NCBI GenBank assembly: GCA_019916065.1
Contig: JAINTL010000094.1
Span: 1 to 64,000 of the forward strand
Length of the DNA stretch: 64,000 nucleotides
Reading direction: 5' to 3'
Source of the DNA: Vitellaria paradoxa
Taxonomy: Eukaryota > Streptophyta > Magnoliopsida > Ericales > Sapotaceae
Shown here: positions 35,002 to 47,300 of the stretch, one piece after another
Position numbering within the stretch: the first letter of the stretch is position 1
Layout of the letters: each line of letters begins with the position of its first letter
Translations under genes and position numbers: made by a program
The notes under the pieces: generated by a model
Told to the model about the DNA's origin: nothing
Seen by the model: only the letters and a program-made list of their open reading frames with translations
The model's database searches: none

Positions 35002-38000
35002 TCAACCAGCAGCCACAGCATCTTTCCTGGAACTGGTGTCCAGAAGCTGATGGAGCTTTGCATCAGATTTTGAGTTATTCTCATACATTTCACCACCCCC
35101 TTCATCACTTGTATCAACAGATCCAGAATTGTTAACCCTAGACAACAGATTCTCTGTACTCACAGGCAACCTCTTGCCGTCTACTTTCATTACAATTACC
35201 TCGTTGGTTCTTCCTCCTTGTGCAAGCCTCAATTTCTCCTGAGTTCAAACCCATGTATAAAGCTTCAGCAAGGTGAAAAGACAAACAGGCCAACTCTAGG
35301 CAATATAAATCATAATTGAGACATCAGACGAGGTTATACCATTAATGTGCCATTTTCAAGCTTCAGTTTCTCCGAATTATCAGTTAATCGATTAATTTCC
35401 GACTTGAGTCTAATATTCTCAGCAGTGAGGGATTCGACTCGCTTTGCAAGTTCTTCAGTCTCGGCCTGGACAAGGAAAATAAAAGCAAGAAAACAAAAGA
35501 AATAAGGCATCAGCCAAGACCAAAGATTCATAGATTACACTCAAGTAGACTTTGCAGACCTAAAGTGAACATAAAGGCCACTAATAGGCAAACTATGGAA
35601 AGACAAATTCAAGTTGTGCATGTATATTTACTATACCTGCTTCCTCAATCTGGACCTTCTCGCAGATTCTCGATTAGACTGTTTCCTTCTTTCCCGTTTC
35701 AGCTCCCGCTCATTCTGAGTATAAAATAAAAAACACAAAACCAGGTGTTAATTCAAGATTACAAACTGTTGGATACCATGATGAAATTCCAAATCCCAGG
35801 AAAAACACGAAACTGTCTGGCTGCTTCAAAATTGTAGAATGTATGACTTTATCAGCTTAAATACTGAATAAACCAGCAAATACATGTGATGCAGAAGCAG
35901 AACTGCAGAACAAAAGGAATAAAAGATAAACGTACGCTGACAGTACCTGTAACCAGGATTCATTTGGCATTACTGCACACGGTTGTGGAACACTAGTTGG
36001 ACTGGCCTTTGCTTTTAGGGGATTACTCAGCTCCAATGCCGTAATAGGTCCCACCACATTTCCTGCAACACTTGAAGGAGCTCCATTTACTTCACCCTCT
36101 GAAACTGGACTCTTCTGAGTTTCAGTCTTAACATCTCCACCTGTTGAGACAACAATTTAGCAAACAAAACCAATCAATTGATTGATATATAAAATCACAC
36201 TAGTTCCAAGAACAGCAACTAATTCTTTTTTTTTCCTTTCCATTGTTCTCATCGTTGTTGTTTTCAAGTTTCTGGTTTTTTGAAGGACCAAAAATAAATA
36301 AATAAATAAGCTACTAAAATACATCAGGTAAACAAAACAATACTCTGTATGACAGTTGATGTTCTCCAAATATCAAGTATTACATCACTAACATGCTTGT
36401 TTGGCATCAAAAATAATCACACCACGAAGTGCTGCGTGATATAAACAATTGATCAAACATTATCTAGATAAGAACCACTAATAATTTTGCTGGTAGTAGT
36501 ATTCAAAAATCGGTTCTTGTATCACTAATAATTCCCAGGATGCCTGAATATGATAAACAAATATCAACTTACTTTTATGTTATCTACATACATCCTGCAT
36601 GTTAGGTGGTCTTGGGCCTCTCTTATTCCCAAAAACTAGCTCATAGGGTGAGGTTTTTCCTCACACTTATATACTGACAACCCGGCCCTTCCACAACCAA
36701 TGTAGGAACCCCAATAATCTCCCCCTTCACATATTGGGCCTTGAATGTGGGAACCCCAATAATCTCCCAATTCATTCATCGGGCGTAACTCGTGGGGTGA
36801 GACTTTCCCTCACCCTTATATATTGACCACCAGCCCCTTTCACAATCAATATGAGAATCCCAACAATCTCCCATTTCACACACAAACCTTGGGCCCCCTT
36901 CCGCAACTAATGTGGGAACCCCAATAATCTCCCCCTTCACACATTAGGTCTTATGCTCTGGTATTATACTCTAACACCAATTGTTGAATGGTTTTGAGCC
37001 TCTCTTATCTCTAAAAGTTAGCTTATAAAGTGAGACTTTCCCTCACACTTATATACTGACCACTTGCCCCTTCCACAACTAATGTGGGAACCCCAACAAT
37101 CTCCCCTTTACACATCGAGCTTTGGGTCGGAGGGAGCGTCAACTCGTTTCTCCCAATGGACTTGAGATTGATGGTACACTTGGACAACCCATTCCCCTGA
37201 TGGACTGAAATTGATGGTGCACCTAGGTTCTGATATCAAATATTGGGTGGTCTTTGGCCTCTCTGCTCCCCAAAAGCTAGCTCATAGGATAAGACTTTCC
37301 CTTGCACTTATATACTAGCGATCAGCCCCTTCCATAATCTATGTGAGAACTCTAACACTGCATTTATTACAAACTGGCAGTGCCAACGATTAGTTTTGAG
37401 AGGCCATTGCTCATTGCATAGTTTAATTAAAATTTGTCCGTCAACCATTAATACAATCACTCCTCCCACCAGCCAAACTGGCATGAGAAAACTAGGTGAT
37501 ATTATTTGGTACTTTTCATTTTTCTTTTGGTTTTCCATATTTGTTTGATACAAGCATGGGAAATCTTTTTAGATTCGAAAACTTTTAAGTTATGGTCAAA
37601 CCATGTAACCCACTCCTATACGGACAAGTCTAATCATTGCAACTCATTGATATGCCAACCATGGGACATATTCCACTTACATATAATGCAGTAGGAAAAG
37701 AAATATTGTACCGGGAAATAGGGAGCCAAGTAAATTTTAATGAGATATTAGTTAGTGAGAAAAGAACCTTACCAGTAGTTGGCATTTCCTCGAGGCTTCT
37801 TTTCCTACCATTTTGATCCGCCTGACAAAAGATGACAGGAGATCACTAAGATTTAGGACACTCTTCGCTCTAATGAATAGGATATCATGGTTTGGAAACA
37901 TTAGCCGATGCAAGGAAATGCTTAGCAGAGAGATGAACATACCCCTGCAGTATTTCCATTGCTTCCATCACTTGAACCTTCTGTCTCTTCACTGTTCACA

Positions 38001-39611
38001 TTATCATAAAATTTAAACGTTAACCTTGCTATGAGGGAGTCCTACTTGAGAGAATCTATTTGAGCAGAGACATCTTGGCAAGTGAAGGTGGTGCACTTTC
38101 TGACTCGTATAAAGGGGTAGTGATCCTCAAATATAATTAAGGCATATCTTACAATGATTGTGTTAGTTCAACCAACCTCTGAGAGTGTGTGTGGTTAGAT
38201 CCTCCTTCAGCACTGTCAACATTACCATTGCCTATTGACATTGCTAGCCCATCAAATCCTTTCAACTTCTTCATTAACCCTTGATCTGTATTTCCTGCCG
38301 ATTTCGTAGGTGTTTCCGTGTTTGGAGTGGTAGCCTGCATTGCCATTCAAAATAAGATCTAAAATCCATCCATGTGTACCTATGCAGCTAGAAAAGACAA
38401 TAATTCTTCCTCTTGTTAATATAGTTCCTAATTCCATGAATAGAATATCACAGAAAAATCTGGGTATTGAAAACCCATAGAGCTATGGAAAACCACATAC
38501 CTTTCAGAGCCCTGATATTCTAATCATGGTTTGCATTTAAGTCATAAGCTATGTTATTCTACGAGATTGGAATCATTTAGAACAACGGGACGAGGGCAGA
38601 TAATTGATTGAAAGCCTCATTTTTCACGAAGAAACTAAAACATGCCAAGGGGCGTGCTCATGATTGTTAAATAATTTACTGTTGCCTGGACAGAATTCAG
38701 GAAGCTACTGTCTATGATATTTAGTACTCAGAAGTGGTCGGGGGGGAAAAGGCTGAAGCAAACCATTAAGTCAAATACGAAGCGTTCAAAGTTTATTTGA
38801 TTCTATTCTGACTTTGAGAAATAACCAACTAAAAACAATAATAAGAGGGCTTACAATAGGAACTCCAGGATGTGCATATACACCTCCATGTGCATATATT
38901 GCTGCATAAGGAACCCCATAAGGTGGCATCATAGGCTGGGAGAACAGATAATTCAAGTTAAAGACTCAGTAAACAGTACCAAATTCTTGCCTCAGCATTC
39001 TTACATGATTCAAGGATAGCTGAAAATTCAAAATGAAATGTTGAACTGCATTGATGAATAGGTTGATACCTGTGGTGCTCCCCACATGTAAGGATGAGGT
39101 GCATGACCAGGTGCAACAGCGGAGTTGAAATAAGGTGGTACAGCAACTCTGGGGCCATAATAAGCCTAAAGGTGCAACAAACTTGAATTGTTACTTCAAT
39201 ATTAATTTTATAGAAAATGATAACTTGCATTTTTGTGTTCAATAAATATTTTCAAGCATTATATTCATGGATACACACAATACTGATAGCATCCACAGAG
39301 TGGCCAACCTGCATAGCCGCCCAGTCAGGATAGACATGAACGTTGGTCTGATCCTGTCATTATAAAAGGAGTTATGAATACTCCATAATCGACATAAAGT
39401 GATTGTAACAGCAAATGACAAAACCATATCCTAAAAACATAAATGCAGCTAGCCCACAATTCTTTTATTAGATTAAATGACAATCACTCGCAACTAAGAA
39501 AATAAGAAGTCCTAAACATTTTCTTTAAAGTACAAAAATTGCTCAGCTTACAGCTGGAGGTGAAGATGGTTTCTCAGACTTAGATGGCTTTGTCTCTTCA
39601 CTACTTCCCAT
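35002..39611 (-). CDS. GBF3: G-box binding factor, bZIP group G (GBF3/CPRF1 type)
   Basis: Group G bZIPs bind CACGTG in light-, ABA- and stress-responsive promoters. Exons on the minus strand, in order: 39611-39552, 39353-39309, 39165-39070, 38935-38855, 38334-38177, 37991-37943, 37821-37773, 36140-35947, 35714-35637, 35465-35340, 35238-35002. They join in frame to 390 aa. The N-terminal proline-rich domain carries VHVYPDWAAMQAYYGPR (about 25-41) and GLMKKLKGFDGLAMSIGNGN (about 119-138). The basic region NRESARRSR starts at N258 with the N-x7-R spacing to R266. The zipper has leucines at 276, 283, 290, 297, 304 and 311. The C-terminus KLHQLLDTSSRKDAVAAG is diagnostic of GBF3/CPRF1. Relative to Arabidopsis GBF3 as I recall it, about 15 residues are absent after HPGVPI. 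Confidence 0.97.
36600..37357 (-). mobile_element. TRIM-type LTR element cluster in a GBF intron
   Basis: A 758 bp insert begins TGTTAG and ends CTAACA. It is flanked by the 5-bp duplication CTGCA (36595-36599 and 37358-37362), as for LTR retrotransposons. On the minus strand an LTR of about 120 bp (37357-37237), with an internal AGTATATAAGTG TATA-like site, is followed by TTTGATATCAGAACC. That resembles the initiator-methionine-tRNA primer binding site TGGTATCAGAGC. Polypurine tracts like GAAGGGGGAGATT precede further LTR copies. LTR-like segments recur near 36604-36717, 36785-36870, 36980-37100 and 37237-37357, so it is a multi-LTR composite. It shares the orientation of the host gene and lies in the intron 37772-36141. 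No coding capacity. Confidence 0.8.
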
Positions 39612-41512
39612 GACCGACCAGCAAACTAGAACTCTCAACTGATTCACAGATGACACAAGAAAACCATTTCAACAGCCACCTCTTTCATTCTTCAAAAAAT
39701 AAAAACTAAAAAAAAAAAAAAAAAAAAATAGCTGCATAAAGGATGACCAAGTCAGGCAGTGACTATCACAAATATTTCCAGAAGTCAATGACGAAATCTC
39801 TACCAGAAGAGGAAAAAAGGATTCATGTGTCATGAATAATGTTTCAATACCAGAAAAAAAAAAAAAAAAAACCTGCAATCACAAAAGAATAAGTAAATAA
39901 ATAACAATAATTTCACCTAAAAATATCTTATAATGATGAAAGACGGAGATTAACTAATCGCCAATAAAGTTCCATGTTATTAGCAGCTAGGAACCCAACA
40001 CTCACATATTTCTCCCTTTGCAAATATGGTAAAAGCCAAACAAATGATTGCCACATCAAATGACAGGAGGAACGCTAGTCCTAAGATCCAATCAAAAGTA
40101 TCATTGGTGATCAGGCCAATGTAACAGACTTAGTTTTTACCCGTAGGTAGAGAAGAGAAATCCCAGCATTTGACATCAACTTTAATTCATTAACATCCCC
40201 TCCAAAACAAATACAAGAACAAAAATTTATAAGCAACAGAACATTTGAGTACATCCCATGGTCAGTATTATCAGTCGATTGATTTGGTAAAAAGCTTATT
40301 ATTGTTAAATGGAAGGTATGAGTTCTAAACCAAGAGATTTGATTTAAACCATTTGCGGATGACGTAGTCAGTAGCAGCAGAAAGTGTGGAAATAATTAAC
40401 AAATAATCTCGAATCTGGATGTCATACATAAAATGGTCTCCTGTCCATAATTTCCAATCCTGCCCCACCTGATCTATCATCCACCAAAAGTCCTAGCGTC
40501 TCCACTGAAGTTTAATAGATCTTAAAAGCTAAAAATTGCAACCTTCTTGACACTTATTACTACTAATGCTAATACTTGTCAACTGGAGAAAGCCTTCTCC
40601 TGACTGCTTTTTTGTCCTTGCAGTAATCATTTTTAACAAGGGTAGAAGAAACCAATTCATATTAAACAAATAAGGAGACCCCAAAAGTGTGCCCAATGCG
40701 TTGCCCATCAAATCCAAGACAGCCTGGAAATTACCACAGAATAGAGACTTAAATGTGAAACATATGTGTACATATATAGTTGCACTGCTGCAGATACAAC
40801 TTTTTATTAATCAGACACCATCACAAGGGAGAGATCAACAGGTCACACAACTCTAATCTGAAAGGCCAACTCTCAGTGATTTGTAGCAGATCTTCTAAAT
40901 ATATAACAAGAAGATTCAAATATGCACACTGTCCGTCATACTATTTCCAGCATCAATTAAAATGTTAATTACATTAAAAAGAAAAACGGGAAGGATAGGA
41001 AAGGATAAGGACATTATGGTCATTCCTCATCCCCACTACCCATCAAGAAGATAACCGACCATCAAGAAGCCTAACCAACCTCGGCGTAAAATGACAAAGA
41101 TATCCTCGTAATGGTAACTTATTTCTCCTCCAAATGAAAAAAGTGACAATTTCCGAATTACAATATTCCGCCTTTTACGATTTTTCTCTGAGTCAAAACC
41201 GGTTGAATTTCGCACGATTTTTTTACCCCTTTCCTGTTGCTTTGATCAGTCTCTCTCCAAACACACACTGACACCCATGTATGTCTATGATCAAAGTTCC
41301 AAACTTCATAAAAACAATCCACGAAACAGAACAACACTAGAGTATTGTTGAAACCAAATCAAACAATACGCGCAAATTCAAAGACTATAATAGAAGGAAA
41401 CACAAATTCAAGAGATCAACGAAAGTATCACCATCAGATATCCAAAATTCACAAAGTAAATCCTCTCTCAAACACTATAATTCAACAAATTGAACTTCAA
41501 ATGAAGCATACC
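39612..41512 (-). other. Probable GBF 5' UTR intron(s)
   Basis: No coding sequence is seen. A good donor on the minus strand (GAAG/GTATGC) lies at about 41511-41507 downstream of a pyrimidine-rich leader. Possible acceptors near 39872 (TTGCAG) or 39628 (TTCTAG) precede the start codon. Long 5' UTR introns are known in group G bZIP genes. The exact structure is inferred. Confidence 0.45.
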
Positions 41513-41990
41513 TTCAACCTCCGGCGACGAAAGAGTTCAAAAACCACCGAATAACAAAGAGAAGGTCAAAAACCGAAGAGCTCCGCAATCTCTGATGGTG
41601 AGAAGGAAAAAGAGAAGTAAGTTTCTATGCAGGGACCCGAACCCTAGCTTCTCTACTTCCGCATTCTCTCTCGCTCAACTTTCTCTCTCTAGAAAACGGA
41701 CAGAGGGAAGGGAAGAGCTTGCTTTTGCAGAGGGTAGAGAGAGAGTGTGTGTGGGGGGGTTGGAGGAGGAGAATAGGGGAGCGCCAAGGCAAGATCCACG
41801 TCACCGTACACGTGTTCACATGTAGACGAGAGTATGTGGTTGTTGAGTTGGCCGATCCCAATTTTTTTTCCATTTATTCCAAAGTCATGTCTGCCGTACA
41901 CGTGTCCATAAGTAACTCGATCTACGCGTCGTGGGGGCACGCCAGCGAATAGCACGCCATTGTGTGGATGACGTGGTGGCATGCAAAATG
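41513..41990 (-). promoter_or_regulatory. GBF leader and promoter with two G-boxes
   Basis: On the minus strand this is the region 5' of the gene. It has a purine/pyrimidine-biased leader (about 41640-41780) and two perfect CACGTG G-boxes at 41809-41814 and 41899-41904. Both lie in the same 12-base context CCGTACACGTGT, 90 bp apart. Further ACGT cores occur near 41799 and 41971. Since the gene encodes a CACGTG-binding protein, self-regulation is a reasonable inference. Confidence 0.6.
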
Positions 41991-44900
41991 AAAAAAATGC
42001 AATAGAAAATTTTCAAAATAAACCACAATGGATAGGTCCTTTGGAATCCGGGATGGGCCAGTCATCAAGGACTTAAACGGGTCTTTAATTAGCTCTTAGA
42101 GGCTGTTTGTTAACTTGGATATTTTGTCTTCCATTCTATTGAATTATTTTAATTTTTAACCAACTTTAGCAATGGTGCTTGAAAAGTCAGGATTACCCTT
42201 CTCGTGCTCCCCAAGAAAAAAAATTTAAAAAAAAAAACTTTGCAACCATTAACCAAACGTGACACTCAAACATTATTTGGAGGAGTAAAAAATAATATCA
42301 TAATTTTTGGCAAGAAATATAATAGTTACTTTACTTTAATACAACTTTAAAATTACTAAAATTTTTACTATATTTTAAAAATTATCAAAAGTTACTAAAA
42401 ATTTGTATTTATTTTACTAAACACTTAAAAGTTGTCAAAAATTATTAAAAAATTTTATTTATTTTGTCAAATATACAAAAAATTTCACATGCCAATTTTT
42501 GTAAAAAATTAATGAGGGTTACTAAAAATTTGACTTCCAAACGAAGCATTAAGTGATTAGTTGAGTGTTTAGTATAAATTTAGAGGAAGTTGGATAACGT
42601 TCGTAAAAATTAAAGAAAATTAGTAAAAAGCTACCAAAAAAATGGATAAAGGTTGATTTTGTTTTTTGGTGCAAAATATTAGAAAATTTTGGAAAAAATT
42701 ATTATTTTTTATTTTTTAATAATCCAAATGTACCCTAAATCATTTTTTCTTTTTTTCTCCCATATATTTTTTTCATCAAAATTAATTTATTTTTTAACAT
42801 TTTAGCAGCTTTTTAAGCATATTATTTTCACTTGGAAAAATTTATTGTGCTTCCAAGTAAGAGACCCATGGAGTGGACAATAAATCAGAGTACGTTTTGG
42901 AACATTAGTTGGTAGTTCGAGCTATCAATTATTAGTTTTTTGACTTTTCTAAAATAATTAAACTTCTCTTCTTATATTTTATATTTGTTTTAAATATTAA
43001 AGGACAAAAAAATAACATTTTTCTCTTCCAAAACACAAAAAAAGCTAGCTTTGAGTCTTTTAAAAAAAAATTATTACAGTGAATAAAAATAATAGCTAAT
43101 TGGATGCATAAATTTTCTCAACAATGACATCCCCAGTTATTTGTTTTGAATATAAATTTTTGAAAAAAAAAAAGTGTGAAGGAAAAATAAAATTAATAAT
43201 TTATATTATTTTATTATATTTAATTAAGTAAAAATTATTTATTCAACAAATATTTATTATCTTCTCATTTTTTAACTCAACTCAAAAATTAAATAAACTT
43301 AATTTTTCACTTCGTTTTGGTTTTATACCACTTTTTTTCTTTTTTATTATTTTCTCTCCAAAATTCTTGTATTTTCGAGCATAGTATAAAAGGATTTGAA
43401 TTTAGTAAGCTTGTCGACCAAAATCTTACTAAATCACAAAGACCTCCGACTATCTTTTCAAACAATGCCTTATTTTAATACAATATAGTTCTCCCACTGA
43501 AAAAAACAAAAAAAAGTTGTAAAAAACAAAATTGAGAAATATTCAACAAATGCTTGAATATTCTTTTAGCAAGAAGGAAGCCACAAAACTAGTGTAAATA
43601 TGATATGATGTACACATACAATGGTGTGGATGTGGCACGGGCCGTGTCTAAAAAATCGCGTTGAGATTTTAAATCTCAAATTTGTTGTTTAAAATTTATT
43701 TATTTTTTAAATATATTTCAAATATATTATAAAAAATGCAAATAAATTAGGCTTGCTTTGAGAATCACTAATTAATTTTTTATTTGTTTTTCGTTTTATA
43801 TAATTTTTATCAAATTTTAATTTTTTATTTAACAATTTTTAAGTTTGTTATTCAAATTCGTCAACAAAATTGTAAAAAAAAATAATAATAATTAACGTGT
43901 CTAAAAGTTATTAAATAAAAATAAAAAATTTAAATTTTTTAGTCAAAAAAAGCAATATAAGATGGAAATAAACTTGTTAATGATGCCCAAATCATTCGTC
44001 CAGTATTAAAATAAATATTTTTATAAAATATATAAATAAAAGAATAGATAAATACATAGCATATTAAAAAGTATATAGTTTATAATTAATTTGGACCTAG
44101 TCAATAAACTATCAAAACTCTCTTGGTACCATGTCATATCGCCAACAAAAAAAATAACAGTAATAATAAATAAAATAAAATAATAATAAATTTAATAATT
44201 AAAAAATAATTTAATTTTGGCACTTGTTATTTTAAAATGTTAAACTAATAAAATTATTTTCTTCCGTCATAATATTGTCATTTGTCACTGTCACCGCGTT
44301 AGAGCATGTGCAGTAGAAAAGACAAAAGAACCATTTTTAGTATTTTGCCTAGCAAATATGAAGAAAGCTCTCAGACTCTCCAAACCGGCAGTTATTTTAC
44401 AGGCTGCTACAGTAACTCGCTTTTCCTGGAGAGTTACTGTTCACAAGTGATTTAATTATTTATTATTTTTTCTGTCGAGGTACAACCCAAAATACTGTTG
44501 GGTGACTTGAAAAATTAATTTTTTAATAAATAATTGGTAAAATGCCTAGCATTTGTGTGGTTTGAAAAAGAAAAACTACTAATTAAATTTAAAATATGCA
44601 CTATTTACTAGATATTTTGGTTATCTATTGGTGCACTTACTATTAAGACGGTATTTTATGTTGAGGTAAATTTTTTTTTTAAATAGGGTAGCTTTTTCCC
44701 CTAGTCAGATCTTCCTCGCTTCGAAGCCTAATGGTCTTTGTAACAGCCTTTTCATGTGTATTTTTAACTTTTATAGGAATTTTTTTAGTTGAAATTCCAA
44801 TTTTCAATAAACTTCTAATATTAGTTTGGGCTATTTAACTCAATGTTATAAAAACTCATAATTAATTAAAAAAATCATATTGAGCATTTGAGCTCATAGT

Positions 44901-46720
44901 TACATGACTAATTAATTTTAGAGGCAATTACTAGCATAATATCGCATTTGTTAACTTATGTCCTAGAATATTTATTAAAAGTTAATAAAAAATATTATGT
45001 GATAATATTTTTATATTTTTTATGCATATATTTATTAAAATGCAAGACACATAACATGTATTTATTGATTTTGAATAAATACACATCTTTTCATGCACAA
45101 ATGATGTGTATTTATCTCTTAATAAGTGTTATGTGCACCAAAATGCAAATAATGATAAAAGATATCAGTAATTATAATAATTCTTTATTTATTATAATTT
45201 GTACAAAACAAGTGTAATTGTTTGGATACACAGTATCCACTCATTAATTCACGGCTGCCCAACTATTTGCTGTTAGGGGCACAATTTTTTTTCTTTTTTT
45301 TTTTAATTTCGGTTGTCGTTTGAAGCACGATTTTAACATGCGTTGTACCATATATATATATATATATATATTTTATTTTCAATTGGGTCATGTTTGGTAA
45401 CACTGAAAAATATTTAAATTCATTAACTTTAATTAATTTTTATATTTTTTTCAATTAAATTTTTCTACATATCACTTTTATGTCATATATCTCTACTTTT
45501 ATTATATTTTTTAAATAATTTTTTTGCCAACCAAACAACCCCTCAAGCAATACGAGACCACCGTATTTTAGTGCTAGCTTGCGTAATTTTCTTGTTGACA
45601 TATTCACGTTACGGTCGATATGTTGCATCTCCCCGATTTCTTAACTCGTTGAGTTGGCAAATCACGAGCCACTGTGATGAACTCGTTGAGCTCCAGTCCT
45701 AAACCCTGAATTATGGCACGTCTAATTAATTCTTGAATCAGGATTCAATTTTGAAATTTATGAAATAATGATGGGACATTTCCCGTTGCGAGGTCAATAA
45801 TCAATATCAACTCAGTCACTAATTTTAGTTCATAAAATTAGTAACTGTATTAGTAGTTTTGCTACTACGTGGTATTTACAATAATAAAAAAATAAGATAA
45901 ATTAAAATAATTTTAAATAATTTATAAATTTATAACTCGTATAGTAAAATAATTTTTAAAAATTTTTAAAATTTTTTACCGTCTATTAATACGTGAAATG
46001 CACCCTGTACAATTCACTCTAAAATAAATAGTTGTTAATAATTCGGCCTCCTTGTACCGCATATGCAACTCACGTTTCGCAAGTGCGTTGAGTATAAATT
46101 GTGTTTGGATCAAAAAGTTGTTAATTAAAAAAATGTAATCGACATATTTATTTTTATAGTTAATTAAATTTTAAAAACTAATTTTCTATAAATATCTATT
46201 TAATTTGTTATTTTTATTAAAAATATAATAAATTTATTTTTTAATTTTATTATACTTACTATTATTTTTATTTTTTTACTTAATAAATCCAAGATTCAAA
46301 ATCATCCGGATACAGATTAGGGGGCCAGTTTGCCAAACAATATTTTTTTCAATTTTTTACAAAAAAAAATATTAGTAATTTTTTTAATGCGCTTGGTAAA
46401 TAAAATTTATAACATTTGCATCAAAAGTTGCTTATTTTATAACCAATTAATTTTTATGAATTTGATAAAATATTGATCCTTGAAAATATTTGAGTGAAAA
46501 TTGAGATTCATCACAGGATAAAAAAAATTAAAATTAGTAAAAATTAAAAAGAAAAAAAAGCAGCACCAAACGGAGCACGCGAGTGGCTCAATAATTGGTA
46601 AAGACTGGTGAAAAGAATAGTTGAATAAAAAAAAATAATCACAGTGGAAAGTTTCACCGCGAGAGGGTAATTAAGAAAAAAGCGGAGGGCGATCTGAGTA
46701 ATTTTGTTTTAGTGCAACCC
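41991..46720. other. AT-rich, MITE-rich intergenic region
   Basis: No gene is recognised. Tracts of A/T repeats dominate. Segments starting near 42103 ('ggctgtttgttaac') and ending near 42546 ('ccaaacgaagc') look like a decayed MITE. The stretch near 44300-44450 resembles a dispersed 'agagcat' type repeat with a palindromic 'acagtaactcgc/gagttactgt' core. A defined MITE is listed separately at 45385-45542. Confidence 0.5.
45385..45542. mobile_element. MITE, family B copy 1
   Basis: About 158 bp, starting GGGTCATGTTTGG and ending CCAACCAAACAACCCC (imperfect inverted ends). The interior matches the elements at 52085-52236 and 53033-53192. Non-coding. Confidence 0.6.
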
Positions 46721-46729
46721 CTCCTCCCG

Positions 46730-47300
46730 ACGCGGAGAGCACTCCACGGTCTGATGCGTCTTGTTTGACCCGATGACGGAATCCCAACCGTCCAATTTTC
46801 GAACCCTAAATCTAAAGCGCTTCCCACGTCACGTCACCTAGAGGACCACGTGTAGCCTCAGGGCTCGCCACGGCGAAAGAAAACACAGAAAAAAAAACAA
46901 AATTCACAAAGATAAACAAGCGGCTGGGACCAACGGCCAGAGTTTATTCAATCCAACGGTTAATGAGGAGCCACGCCAGTTCAAAAAGGCATCTTGGAGT
47001 TATCTCTGAGCACGTACCTAGGGAACTGGTCCCCCCAAAAAAAACTTTGCTGATGTCGGTGACTCGTGGTCCCGATACTGACGTGTCCCACGCGAATGGG
47101 TTCAGAGCCCGGTGGGTCCCATCGGTTGGCAGCAGGGAGGTTGCGTAGCCAGCTAAAAGAATCACGACCCAGTAGACTTTCTAGACATTATGAAATGGCC
47201 CACGTGTCACCACCATAATACACGTGGTATCCTCCACGTGCTGCCTTAATATTGGGTTGATTCAAGAGCGGTACTACCCAGCACGCGACCCCATCGTTCC
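46730..47300. promoter_or_regulatory. GC-rich island with a G-box cluster
   Basis: A non-coding GC-rich block inside AT-rich DNA. It contains four perfect CACGTG motifs at 46847-46852, 47201-47206, 47221-47226 and 47235-47240, three of them within 40 bp. It also has CACGTC repeats near 46825-46836 and ACGTGTC near 47082. This density is typical of an ABA/light-responsive promoter or enhancer. No adjacent coding exon is visible on either strand, so its target is unknown. Confidence 0.5.

Noticed and set aside
41595..41982. Overlapping open frames on both strands in the GBF leader
   Set aside because: Composition follows the purine/pyrimidine-rich UTR and G-box region; none has a recognisable domain. 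A leader uORF cannot be excluded but was not supported.
46944..47165. Open frames on both strands in the G-box island
   Set aside because: Short, no family match, and no splice continuation; GC-rich regulatory sequence explains the open frames.
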